Positions 42,557-51,137 of a stretch of 64,000 nt of DNA are shown in pieces. Where the stretch lies: the NCBI GenBank assembly GCA_016185425.1, contig JACPNQ010000020.1, positions 1 to 64,000 on the forward strand, read 5' to 3'. The notes under the pieces are model-generated. The model was not told where the DNA came from and did no database searches. It saw only the letters and a list, made by a program, of their open reading frames with translations. The position numbers were made by a program, and so were the translations under genes. The stretch's first letter is position 1. Every line of letters starts with the position of its first letter. The DNA is from Acidobacteriota bacterium (GTDB taxonomy: Bacteria > Acidobacteriota > Terriglobia > Bryobacterales > Bryobacteraceae).

Positions 42557-43042
42557 TTATTCGACTCCATTGTTGGATACGCGGCGGCAGGCGGCGGCCA
42601 GGAGTTGGAGGCCCTGCACCGCAGCATGTTGGTCAGCCATGGTGAGCGTGGAAAGTATGGTGGAGAGGCGATCCGTTTCGAGGACGGAGGTGCGGGAGAC
42701 GCAATCGCGGCCGGCAGGAGTGATGCGCAGGAGACGGCGGCGACCGTCGTTGTGCGGACGCCGCAGTTCGATGAAGCCGAGCGACTCGAGTTTCTTGAGC
42801 GCAGGGGAAAGCGTGGATTTGGCTCGGCCGAGGTGACGGGCGAGGCCGGCCGGTTCGATGCCGTCAAGACCGGCGATGTGAGCGAGTAGGGTGCCGTCAC
42901 GTGGAGTCAGGCCGCAATTCTCGCCGGGATCGGCGTGGCGCGTGTGGCAGGCGAAATAGATCTCGGGGAAGCAAGCCTGAATCAGGGCAACATTGTTGGC
43001 AAGCACGATCCCCAATGTAGAGGCAAATGAATCGTTCGTCAA
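42557..43042 (-). CDS. MarR-family transcriptional regulator
   Basis: The 161-residue protein has the MarR winged HTH: LTPRDGTLLAHIAGLDGIEPAGLARHLGRAKSTLSPALKKLESLGFI, then RRPHNDGRRRLLRITPAGR. Two cysteines (ACFPEIYFAC) near the N-terminus could sense oxidants. It precedes the SRPBCC gene in one transcript. The start is TTG at 43040-43042, inside a perfect palindrome that is probably its own operator. A GTG 12 codons later is an alternative start. Confidence 0.82.
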   Translation of the reverse strand: MTNDSFASTLGIVLANNVALIQACFPEIYFACHTRHADPGENCGLTPRDGTLLAHIAGLDGIEPAGLARHLGRAKSTLSPALKKLESLGFIELRRPHNDGRRRLLRITPAGRDCVSRTSVLETDRLSTILSTLTMADQHAAVQGLQLLAAACRRVSNNGVE

Positions 43043-43052
43043 AACGAACGAT
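43031..43052. promoter_or_regulatory. Palindrome over the marR start, candidate MarR operator
   Basis: ATCGTTCGT (43031-43039) and ACGAACGAT (43044-43052) form a perfect 9-bp inverted repeat with a 4-base centre. It spans the proposed TTG start of marR and lies just after the stop of the DUF1080 gene. Length and symmetry fit a MarR dimer site, so autorepression is likely. Confidence 0.6.
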
Positions 43053-43053
43053 C

Positions 43054-43767
43054 TTAGTGCAGTTCGCGGATGCGAATGTTGCGGTACCAGGCATCGCCGC
43101 CGTGGTGCGTGAGGACGATGGGGTAAGCCTTTTTGCGGTCGGCTTTCAGTTCGTCGAGGTTGGCGGGCTTGGGAATGTCGGGGCGCGGCTGCGCTTTCAT
43201 GGCGCCGTAGATCTCAGGCGATTCGAGATCGGCGTCGAGTACTTTGACGGCGTTGAGCCAGTGTTCGACGTGGCGGCCATTGACGACAATTTTCGCGCGG
43301 TGCCATTGGCCAACGGGAAGATTGGGAACGCTTGCCGCGGCTTTGAAAAGGTAGAGCGCCCCGGTAGCATGGCTGGGGGCCAGTCTGGCATCGGCAACGT
43401 TGGCGTCGTCGATAAGCTGGAGTTCGAGGCCGAGGGCCTTGGGGACCTCGGGATCGATGTAGCCGACCTTTGGATTGGGCCTCATACCGAAGACGAGATA
43501 CTTCACGCCGCTATTAGCGCCCTTGCCAATCTTCCACTCGAACTCGCATTCGAAGTTGCGGAAATTGCGGGCCGTAGAGAGGTCAGCCTGCGGCGCGGCA
43601 GGGATGGAGTGAAGGGCGCCTTCCTCGATATCCCAGGATTTGGAGGGGAAGGTGGGCTTGCTTTGGGTGCGCCAGCCGGTTGTCGTCTTTCCGTCGAAAA
43701 GCGATTCCCAGTGGCCAGGTTGCGCAATAAGGGAGAGAGCGACGACAAGAAGGCTATTTTTCGTCAT
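43054..43767 (-). CDS. Secreted DUF1080 (3-keto-glucoside/disaccharide hydrolase-like) protein
   Basis: The 237-residue protein has a signal peptide (MTKNSLLVVALSLIAQ) and a DUF1080 jelly-roll domain: ESLFDGKTTTGWR, NFECEFEWKIGKGANSGVKYLV, HATGALYLF, QWHRAKIVVNGRHVEHWLNAVKVLDADL and YRNIRIREL. Members include 3-keto-disaccharide hydrolases and carbohydrate-binding proteins with a concanavalin-like fold. Its start overlaps the end of the second DUF1080 gene by 14 bases, so the two are co-translated. Confidence 0.85.
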   Translation of the reverse strand: MTKNSLLVVALSLIAQPGHWESLFDGKTTTGWRTQSKPTFPSKSWDIEEGALHSIPAAPQADLSTARNFRNFECEFEWKIGKGANSGVKYLVFGMRPNPKVGYIDPEVPKALGLELQLIDDANVADARLAPSHATGALYLFKAAASVPNLPVGQWHRAKIVVNGRHVEHWLNAVKVLDADLESPEIYGAMKAQPRPDIPKPANLDELKADRKKAYPIVLTHHGGDAWYRNIRIRELH

Positions 43768-44587
43768 AGCCGCGAAGCTTGCGGGCCCAGATATTGCGGT
43801 AGCGGACGGGTTCGTTGTGATCCTGGAGCATGAGAGGCTCTTCGGCGTTGTGAGCCTTGAACGGGGCGACGACGCGGTGGGCCATGGGCGCGACGATCTT
43901 CTGGTGATGGTGGAGAAGGACGCCGTTGTGAACGACGGTGACGTAGGGGTTTTTGACCAGCTTGTCACTCTCGAATTTGGGGGCTTCGAAGAATATGTCG
44001 TAGTAGTTCCAGTCACCGCGTTTTTTGATTGCGTTGACGAGCGGCGCCCACTGCCCGTAGATTGCGCCGGCCTGTCCATCCGCGTAGGTGGGATTTTCCC
44101 AGCTATCGAGAACCTGGATTTCATAACGGCTCATCAAGATGACGCCGCTGTTGCCGCGCATCTGCGAATTGCCGAGGACTTCCTGCGGCGAGGCCCATTC
44201 GATGTGCAATTGCATGTCGCCGAATTTTTCCTTGGTCACCGCGTCTCCGGCGCCGCCGGCCACCTGCATCACACCGTTTTCCACCTTCCACGTCTTGGGC
44301 GGGTTATCGCGCTTGCCGCGGAAATCCCATTGATCGAGGTTCTTGCCGTCGAACAGGACAATGGCGTCCGAAGGCGGGTTCACGGGGAGGGCGCCTGGGG
44401 TGATTTGACGGGGGTGTGGGCGGTCGATGTCGTGAACTTTCCACTTCTGCTCGGGGATGATGGGCGTGTCGGAGTAGCCTACGGGTTGATTCCAGCGATC
44501 GGAGCCGCCTTTCTTCTTTTGGGTCTGCGCCATGAGGAGCAAAATCGCCGATGAAACAACGCCGATAACAAGAAGTTTCCGTTTCAT
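43754..44587 (-). CDS. Secreted DUF1080 protein
   Basis: The 277-residue protein has an N-terminal hydrophobic anchor or signal (LLVIGVVSSAILLLMA) and a DUF1080 domain: VLFDGKNLDQWDF, FGDMQLHIEWASP, RGNSGVILMSRYEIQVLDSW, GAIYGQWAPLVNA, VHNGVLLHHH and YRNIWARKL. It is the first of two overlapping DUF1080 genes and would act on glycosides or glycans in the periplasm. It is divergent from polX with 43 bases between the starts. Confidence 0.85.
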   Translation of the reverse strand: MKRKLLVIGVVSSAILLLMAQTQKKKGGSDRWNQPVGYSDTPIIPEQKWKVHDIDRPHPRQITPGALPVNPPSDAIVLFDGKNLDQWDFRGKRDNPPKTWKVENGVMQVAGGAGDAVTKEKFGDMQLHIEWASPQEVLGNSQMRGNSGVILMSRYEIQVLDSWENPTYADGQAGAIYGQWAPLVNAIKKRGDWNYYDIFFEAPKFESDKLVKNPYVTVVHNGVLLHHHQKIVAPMAHRVVAPFKAHNAEEPLMLQDHNEPVRYRNIWARKLRGYDEK

Positions 44588-44630
44588 AAAGGGCAACTCT
44601 ATCACAGGGACTTATGATGAGAGGAGGCGC

Positions 44631-46355
44631 ATGGAGAACATCGAATTAGCACGTGTATTGGCTGAGACCGCCGATTTGATGGAGATTGCGGCGGAAGACG
44701 GTTTTCGCATCCGGTCGTATCGGAATGCGGCGTCGGCAATCGAGGGGTACCCGGAGCGGATTGCGTCGATCCTGCGCGACCCGGCGCGGAAAGTGACTGA
44801 TATTGCGGGGATCGGCAAGGGAATCGCTGCAGTGCTGGAGGAACTGGAAGAGCGCGGGACTTTCGCGCGGCGCGAGGAGCTGCTGGAGAAGTATCCGCCG
44901 ACGGCGCTCGAGATGTTACGAATCCAGGGACTGGGGCCGAAGACGATTGCGCTGCTGATCGAGACGTTTCGCATATCGACACTGGACGATTTGAAGCAGT
45001 TAGCGCTCGACCAGAAGATTCGGACGCTGCCGAGGCTTGGCGCGAAGCTGGAAGAGAAGGTGCTGCGGGGCATTGAGCAGTACAGGAAGTTGGCGGGGCG
45101 CTTCCTGCTGAACTTCGCGAAGCAGACAGCGGACGAGTTGTCGACGTATCTGCTGGCCGTGGAAGGTGTGACGAAGGTGACGCCGGCGGGCTCCTACCGG
45201 CGGTCGAAGGAGACGGTTGGAGATTTAGATTTGCTGGTGACGGGGCCTGGCGCGGCCGGGGCGTTGGACCGGTTTGTTGCCCATCAAAGGGTGCAGGAAG
45301 TGCTGGCGAAGGGCGAGAACAAGGCAAGCGCACAGGTAGGGATTGAAGGGATTCAGGTGGATGTCCGGGCACTGGCAGCGGAGCATTTCGGGGCGGCGCT
45401 CCAGTATTTTACCGGGTCCAAGGAGCACAACGTAGCGCTGCGGCAGCGGGCGCTGCGAATGGGCATGACGCTGAACGAATACGGACTATTCGCGCTGGAG
45501 GGGAACACGCTCGTGGCGTCTGAGACGGAAGAGGAGATCTACGGGAAGTTGGGGCTTGCGTGGATTCCGCCGGAGATGCGCGAGAACCAGGGAGAAATTG
45601 ACGCCGCCGAACGGGGCACGGTGCCGGCGCTGTTGACGATGCAGGATATGCGCGGCGATTTGCATATGCACACGCGCGAATCCGATGGGCGGGCGACGCT
45701 GGAAGAGATGGCGGAGACGGCGCGGGGACACGGGTACGCGTATGTCGCGATTACGGATCATTCGAAGGCGCTGGCGATGGCGAACGGGTTGAACGAAGAG
45801 CGGGCGATTGCGTTTGCCCAGCGCGTGAAGGGGATCGATCCGGAAGCGTTGGGAATCCGCGTGATGAGCGGGATTGAGTGCGACATTTTGAAAGACGGGC
45901 GCATGGATCTGGACGATGAGGCGCTGGGACAGTTGGACATTGTCATTGCCAGCGTGCATAGCCACATGAGTCTGACGTCCGAAGAGATGACGGACCGGTA
46001 TCTGCGGTGTTTGGAGAATCCGTACGTGAAGGTGCTCGGACATCCGACCGGCCGCGTGTTGCTGCATCGGGATGCCTATGTTTACAATTTTGAGCGGATC
46101 GCGGCTGAGGCGGCGGCGCGTGGCGTGGCGATGGAGATTAACGCAAGTCCGGAGCGGCTGGATCTGCATGCCGTATTGATCCGGATTGCGAAGGCGAAGG
46201 GCTGTAAGTTCACGATCTCGACCGATGCGCATCATCCGAAGCACATGGCGAACATGCAGTTCGGTGTACGAATGGCGCGGCGTGGATGGCTGACGCGGGA
46301 GGATGTGTTGAACACGCTGCCATATGAAGAATTCAGGAAGGCACTGAGGAAATGA
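44631..46355 (+). CDS. polX: DNA polymerase X family protein with PHP domain
   Basis: The 574-residue protein has the bacterial PolX order. A helix-hairpin-helix 8-kDa domain (about 1-125: DIAGIGKGIAAVLEEL) comes first, then the nucleotidyltransferase palm with GSYRRSKETVGDLDLLV (metal aspartates DLD) and thumb. A C-terminal PHP phosphoesterase domain begins at DLHMHTRESDG and includes TDHSKA, ECDIL, HPTGRVL and STDAHHP. It fills short gaps and has 3'-5' exonuclease activity in base-excision repair. AGAGGAGG precedes the ATG. It overlaps the NUDIX gene by four bases. Confidence 0.93.
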   Translation: MENIELARVLAETADLMEIAAEDGFRIRSYRNAASAIEGYPERIASILRDPARKVTDIAGIGKGIAAVLEELEERGTFARREELLEKYPPTALEMLRIQGLGPKTIALLIETFRISTLDDLKQLALDQKIRTLPRLGAKLEEKVLRGIEQYRKLAGRFLLNFAKQTADELSTYLLAVEGVTKVTPAGSYRRSKETVGDLDLLVTGPGAAGALDRFVAHQRVQEVLAKGENKASAQVGIEGIQVDVRALAAEHFGAALQYFTGSKEHNVALRQRALRMGMTLNEYGLFALEGNTLVASETEEEIYGKLGLAWIPPEMRENQGEIDAAERGTVPALLTMQDMRGDLHMHTRESDGRATLEEMAETARGHGYAYVAITDHSKALAMANGLNEERAIAFAQRVKGIDPEALGIRVMSGIECDILKDGRMDLDDEALGQLDIVIASVHSHMSLTSEEMTDRYLRCLENPYVKVLGHPTGRVLLHRDAYVYNFERIAAEAAARGVAMEINASPERLDLHAVLIRIAKAKGCKFTISTDAHHPKHMANMQFGVRMARRGWLTREDVLNTLPYEEFRKALRK

Positions 46356-46879
46356 AGATTATTGAGAGCAAGGAGCTACTGCGAACTCCGATTTTCCGGG
46401 TGACGATGGATAGGGCTGTCGATCCGGAAGGGTTTGAGATCGACCGCGCCATCATCCGGCACGGAGGCAGTGCTGTGGTGCTGCCAGTGGATGAGAAGGG
46501 ACGGGTGCTGCTCGCCCGGCAGTTTCGATTGCCGGCGAACGATTATTTGTGGGAGATTCCGGCGGGCAGGCTGGATCCGGGCGAGACGCCGTTGAAGGCG
46601 GCAAAGCGGGAGTTGAAGGAAGAGACCGGACTGTCAGCGAAAAAGTGGACACGGCTCTTCAGCCTGTTCATGAGTCCCGGATTTCTGGCGGAGAAGATGC
46701 ATATCTACGTCGCGCAGGAGTTAAAGCAGGGCAAGACGCAATTCATGGACGATGAACGCATTGAGTCGCAGTGGTACACGCCAAAGCAGATGAACGAGAT
46801 GATTAAGGCCGGAAGGATCATTGATGGAAAGACGATCTGCGCGTGGCTGGCGTGGCGCACGCTGCTGAAGGCAAAGTAG
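46352..46879 (+). CDS. NUDIX hydrolase, ADP-ribose pyrophosphatase-like
   Basis: The 175-residue protein has a full Nudix box, GETPLKAAKRELKEETGLS (the Gx5Ex7REUxEExGU pattern), with the preceding WEIPAGRLDPGE typical of ADP-ribose pyrophosphatases. It hydrolyses ADP-ribose or similar nucleoside diphosphate compounds. The gene overlaps polX (ATGA) and is followed after 9 bases by an SGNH hydrolase gene. Confidence 0.9.
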   Translation: MKIIESKELLRTPIFRVTMDRAVDPEGFEIDRAIIRHGGSAVVLPVDEKGRVLLARQFRLPANDYLWEIPAGRLDPGETPLKAAKRELKEETGLSAKKWTRLFSLFMSPGFLAEKMHIYVAQELKQGKTQFMDDERIESQWYTPKQMNEMIKAGRIIDGKTICAWLAWRTLLKAK

Positions 46880-46888
46880 GATTTCCAG

Positions 46889-47494
46889 ATGCGATATTTG
46901 CTTGGACTATTGTGGATTGGCCTCGGCATGGCGGCCGAGGCTCCGCCGGTGCTAGTCATCGGCGATTCGATTTCGATCGGGTATACGCCGGTGGTGACGA
47001 CCCTGCTTGCCGGGAAGGCGCAAGTGAAGCACAACGAGGGGAACGCTGCGCATACCAACAACGGCGTCGAGAAGTTGGAGGAGTGGCTGGGTACGGAGAA
47101 GTGGAAAGTCATCACCTTCAATTTCGGCCTGCATGATTTGAAGATCATGGAGAATGGGCAGCACCAGGTGGGGATCGCTCAGTATGAGAAGAATTTAGAG
47201 GCGATTGCCACGCGGCTGCAAAAGACGGGCGCGAAGCTGCTGTTTGTGTCGACGACGCCGGTACCGGATGGGACGTTGAGTCCGCCGCGCAAGCCGGGCG
47301 ATGAATCGCTGTTCAACGAAGCGGCCCTGCGTGTGATGACGAAGCATAAGATTCGAGTTGTGGATCTGTACGCATTCGCCAAGCCGCGGCTGGCGGATAT
47401 ACAGGGCAAAGCCAACGTGCATTTCACGAAGGACGGTTCGGCGCTGTTGGCCGAATTCGTGGCAAAGGCGATCGAGGAGCAATTGCAGAAATGA
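46889..47494 (+). CDS. Secreted SGNH/GDSL hydrolase
   Basis: The 201-residue protein has a signal peptide (MRYLLGLLWIGLGMAAEA) and SGNH blocks: VLVIGDSISIGY (serine), TFNFGLHDLK (block III, where the usual N is placed as NFGLHD) and VHFTKDG (histidine). It is an esterase or lipase-like enzyme, probably acting on acylated glycans. It overlaps the following reductase gene by four bases. Confidence 0.85.
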   Translation: MRYLLGLLWIGLGMAAEAPPVLVIGDSISIGYTPVVTTLLAGKAQVKHNEGNAAHTNNGVEKLEEWLGTEKWKVITFNFGLHDLKIMENGQHQVGIAQYEKNLEAIATRLQKTGAKLLFVSTTPVPDGTLSPPRKPGDESLFNEAALRVMTKHKIRVVDLYAFAKPRLADIQGKANVHFTKDGSALLAEFVAKAIEEQLQK

Positions 47495-48459
47495 TGCGGA
47501 TTGCCCTTCCCGGCACGGCTCTGGAAGTTTCGCGGCTGTGTCTGGGCACGATGACGTTTGGTTCGCAGGTGGACGAGGCAGGTTCGCTGGCGATGGTGGA
47601 TACGGCACTTGACGCCGGGATCAACTTCTTCGACACGGCGAACGTCTACAACGCGGGGCGGTCCGAGGAGATCATGGCTAAGGCCATGGCCGGACGGCGC
47701 GACAAGTTCGTGCTCGCAACAAAGGTGCGCGGGAAAATGGGTGACGGGGCGGACGAACAGGGGTTGTCGCGCGCGGCAATATGGAAGCAATGCGATGCGT
47801 CGCTCATGCGGTTACGGACGGACTATGTGGATATTTACTACATGCACATGCAGGACCACGCCGTGCCCATCGAAGAGTCGTTAGAAGCGATCGATTCTCT
47901 GGTGAAGGCGGGGAAAGTGCGTTATCCGGCGGTATCGAATTTCGCGGCATGGCAAATTGTGGACATGCAGCAGATGGCCGCGGCGCGCGGTTGGACGCCG
48001 GTGCATGTCTGCCAGCCGATGTATAACCTGCTGGCGCGAAATATTGAAGCAGAATTGCTGCCGATGTCGAAGAAACACGACGTTTCGACGTTCGTCTATA
48101 ACCCGCTGGCCGGGGGGCTCCTGACCGGGAAGCATAAACCCGTGGAGACCGTCAAAGGCAGCCGTTTTGACGGGAACAAGATGTACAGGGACCGCTACTG
48201 GTATGACGAGCAATTTGAGGCAGTGGAGGAGTTATCGTTCGCGGCCGGTGAGGCGCACCGGAGCCTGGTGAGCCTGGCGTTGAATTGGATACTGCATCAC
48301 ACGACAGCAACGGGACTGATTTTGGGGGCGTCGACGATGCGGCATCTTACGTCGAACATCGCCGCGTGCAAAGAGGGGCCGCTCGAAAAAGCAACGCTAG
48401 CTGTGTGCGAAACGGTGTGGAAGCGTTTACGAGGCGTGACGCCCGAATACATCCGGTAG
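47491..48459 (+). CDS. Aldo/keto reductase
   Basis: The 322-residue protein has the AKR barrel and its tetrad: aspartate and tyrosine in FFDTANVYNAGRSEE, lysine in LATKVRGK and histidine in YYMHMQD. LILGASTMRHLTSN is the NADP-binding region near the end. It reduces or oxidises a sugar-like or carbonyl compound. It overlaps the SGNH gene by four bases and is followed by the secreted nuclease gene after 11 bases. Confidence 0.9.
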   Translation: MMRIALPGTALEVSRLCLGTMTFGSQVDEAGSLAMVDTALDAGINFFDTANVYNAGRSEEIMAKAMAGRRDKFVLATKVRGKMGDGADEQGLSRAAIWKQCDASLMRLRTDYVDIYYMHMQDHAVPIEESLEAIDSLVKAGKVRYPAVSNFAAWQIVDMQQMAAARGWTPVHVCQPMYNLLARNIEAELLPMSKKHDVSTFVYNPLAGGLLTGKHKPVETVKGSRFDGNKMYRDRYWYDEQFEAVEELSFAAGEAHRSLVSLALNWILHHTTATGLILGASTMRHLTSNIAACKEGPLEKATLAVCETVWKRLRGVTPEYIR

Positions 48460-48470
48460 AGGTATTTTCC

Positions 48471-51137
48471 ATGCGGGTTTGGCTGTTGTTAGTGGGCGCC
48501 GCGGGACTCTCGGCGCAGTCCGTCGTGATCAGCCAGATTTATGGCGGAGGCGGAAATACGGGCGCGGTTTGGCGGAACGATTTCGTTGAGCTGTTTAACC
48601 GCGGAGCCGCGCCGGTTTCCATGTCCGGATGGAGCGTGCAGTATGCGCCGGCGACGGGGACGACATGGCAGGTAGCGCCGATTGATGGGACGATCGAACC
48701 GGGGCAGTATTTCCTGGTGCAGTTGGCCGCGGGAGCGGGCGGGACACAATCCTTGCCGGCTCCCGACGCGAGCGGTTCGCTGGCGCTAGGGTCGACGGCG
48801 GGGAAAATTGCGTTATCGCGGAATACGACGCCGCTGCATGAGGCGTCGGGCCGGCCGTTTGTACAGGATCTGGTGGGGTATGGGGCGGCCGCGACCGATT
48901 TCAAGGTGGCGCCGACGCGCGACCTCTCAAACACGACGGCGGCGATCCGCGCGGGCGGCGGGTGTGTGGATACGGGCAATAATCAGGCGGACTTCGCGAT
49001 TGGCGCGCCCGTACCGAGGAACAGGGCATCGGCAAGGAATGATTGCAGCGCGGGGCCCGGGACGGCGCTGCGGTTGAAGATTAGTGAGATTCAGGGCAGC
49101 GGGGATACGTCGCCGTACGTGGACAAGCGGGTTGTGACGCGGGGGGTGGTGCATGCGAAAAAATCCAACGGCTTTTTCCTCGAGAGTCTCGCTGCGGATG
49201 AGGATAACGACCCCACGACAAGCGAGGGACTCTTTGTGTTCACGAGTTCGGCTGCGGAGAGTGCGGTAATCGGAGACCTGGTAGAAGTGGAGGGCACTGT
49301 CACCGAGTTTCGGCCGGCTTCAGATCCCAGAAGCTCAACAACTACCGAGCTGATCAACGTCGCCTATTCGAGAATCGGCACAGGCGACCGATTCCGGCGA
49401 CTGACGTTCCTTTCCGGCGACGGTGATTGGGAGCGTTTTGAGGGAATGCATATTATGCTTGCGAGCGGATACGTAAGCGGTCCAACGGGCGGGACATTTA
49501 ATGAGTCCTCTGGCCAGTCGGCTTCTAACGGCGTGTTCTATGCGACTTTGAGCCACCAACGCCCGTTTCGCAGACCCGGTGAAAGCGGCGACTCTACGAA
49601 AGGAATTTTGCGCGTCGATTCGCGAGCCCTCGGAGGAGTTGCCGCGGAGACTACGTCCGGCGACTTTTGGAGTGCATCCGGGGCACTGGATCACGGCGGC
49701 CGCACTTACACGTTGTTAGCGGAGCAAGTCGGATTTGGGCAGCTCGCTTCCCAACCCGTACCCGTTCCCGCTCCCACGCAAGGCGAATTCCTAATCGCCA
49801 CCTTGAATCTCCAGCGTTTCTTCGCGACGCAAACGGCATTCGCTACGCGCGTGGCGAAGTTGAAGCTCTATATCCAAGACATTTTGCGCTCGCCGGATGT
49901 GATCGCGGTGCAGGAGGTGGGCAGTCAGACGGCGCTGGATCGCGTCGCCGCGGATTTGGGCGGATACCGGGCATTTGTTGGCGGATCGAATGATCCATCA
50001 GGCATTGCGCCGGGATTTTTAGTGAAAAATGCGACGGCGACCGCGCTTTCCACGGCGCCTTACGCTTCCGATCTGAAGTTCGGCACCGATAATCAACTGG
50101 TTCACGACCGGCCGCCCTTTAGGCTGGACGTTCGGATTGGCGGGCAGCGGATGGCGCTGCTTTGCGTGCACATCCGTTCGCTCAACGACATCGAAGATCC
50201 GCGTGTGCAGGCGAAACGCCGGGCGCAGGCGGAGTCGATCAACTCCATTGCACGAGGCATCGCAGCGGAGAATGTTCCGTTCGCGATACTCGGTGATTTT
50301 AACTCCTTTCCATTCGATGACGGCTATGCGGACATGCTGGGGTTGATTGGAAGTGGCCTGAGCCTGACAAGCATCAATCCGCTGCTAAAAAACGGCGACA
50401 GCTACTCGTACGTATTCAATGGCGCGACGCAGGCACTCGATCACATCTTGGTCAACCCGGCGATGCGCCAGTGGATGACTCGTGCCGCGTATGCGCGCGC
50501 CAATGCCGATTATCCGGAGTCAGCGCGGGCTGATGCGGCCAGTCCGGCAAGGATCTCCGATCATGACGCGGCGGTCGCCTGGTTCCGCGCGGACGCGGCG
50601 CCGTTCACTGCGTTGAGCATCACGAGCGCCGCCAGCTATCAGACCGGCAGCATTGCGCCCGGGGAGATACTGACAGTCTTTGGCCGCGATCTGAATGGAA
50701 CGCGCATGACGATAGGCGGCCGGACGGCGACCTTGGTTTATCAGAGCGCCACGCAGTGGAGCATCGCCGCGCCGCTCGACCTACCGGTCGGCGGGACGGT
50801 GGAATTGGCGCTGGAACGCAACGGACAAAAGGCATACGGTGTGGAAGTGCCGGTGGCTGCGTCAGCACCCGCGTTGTTCAGCACTCGGCCAAGCGGCCGG
50901 CCTGGCGACATCATTCAACTGTGGGGAACTGGCGCGGGAGATGGCCAGACGACAACCGCGAGGATGTGCGGGCAAAGGGCTGAGGTACTCTATAGCGGTC
51001 AAGCGCCCGGCCTGGTAGCAGGCGCCTGGCAGCTCAACGTGCGGATACCGAACGGCTGCGCGCCGGGCGCGAACACTGTAGAAGTGAGCGCCGGCGCGCG
51101 AACCAGTCCGGAGATTGGGATTACAATTCGGGACTAA
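48471..51137 (+). CDS. Secreted nuclease/phosphatase with LTD, EEP and TIGR03437 C-terminal domain
   Basis: The 888-residue protein has a signal peptide (MRVWLLLVGAAGLSA) and a lamin-tail-type domain (about 18-140: VISQIYGGGGNTGAVWRNDFVELFNRG). An OB-like region follows (about 205-420). The endonuclease/exonuclease/phosphatase domain (about 440-700) has IATLNLQRFF, VIAVQEVG, ILGDFNSFP, LDHILVNP and SDHDAAVAWF, all the expected metal and catalytic blocks. The last 180 or so residues (ITSAASYQTGSIAPGEILTV, WSIAAPLDLP, IQLWGTGAGDG) are the TIGR03437 domain of Solibacter relatives. It would degrade extracellular DNA or phosphoesters. Its stop overlaps the convergent TonB receptor stop. Confidence 0.88.
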   Translation: MRVWLLLVGAAGLSAQSVVISQIYGGGGNTGAVWRNDFVELFNRGAAPVSMSGWSVQYAPATGTTWQVAPIDGTIEPGQYFLVQLAAGAGGTQSLPAPDASGSLALGSTAGKIALSRNTTPLHEASGRPFVQDLVGYGAAATDFKVAPTRDLSNTTAAIRAGGGCVDTGNNQADFAIGAPVPRNRASARNDCSAGPGTALRLKISEIQGSGDTSPYVDKRVVTRGVVHAKKSNGFFLESLAADEDNDPTTSEGLFVFTSSAAESAVIGDLVEVEGTVTEFRPASDPRSSTTTELINVAYSRIGTGDRFRRLTFLSGDGDWERFEGMHIMLASGYVSGPTGGTFNESSGQSASNGVFYATLSHQRPFRRPGESGDSTKGILRVDSRALGGVAAETTSGDFWSASGALDHGGRTYTLLAEQVGFGQLASQPVPVPAPTQGEFLIATLNLQRFFATQTAFATRVAKLKLYIQDILRSPDVIAVQEVGSQTALDRVAADLGGYRAFVGGSNDPSGIAPGFLVKNATATALSTAPYASDLKFGTDNQLVHDRPPFRLDVRIGGQRMALLCVHIRSLNDIEDPRVQAKRRAQAESINSIARGIAAENVPFAILGDFNSFPFDDGYADMLGLIGSGLSLTSINPLLKNGDSYSYVFNGATQALDHILVNPAMRQWMTRAAYARANADYPESARADAASPARISDHDAAVAWFRADAAPFTALSITSAASYQTGSIAPGEILTVFGRDLNGTRMTIGGRTATLVYQSATQWSIAAPLDLPVGGTVELALERNGQKAYGVEVPVAASAPALFSTRPSGRPGDIIQLWGTGAGDGQTTTARMCGQRAEVLYSGQAPGLVAGAWQLNVRIPNGCAPGANTVEVSAGARTSPEIGITIRD

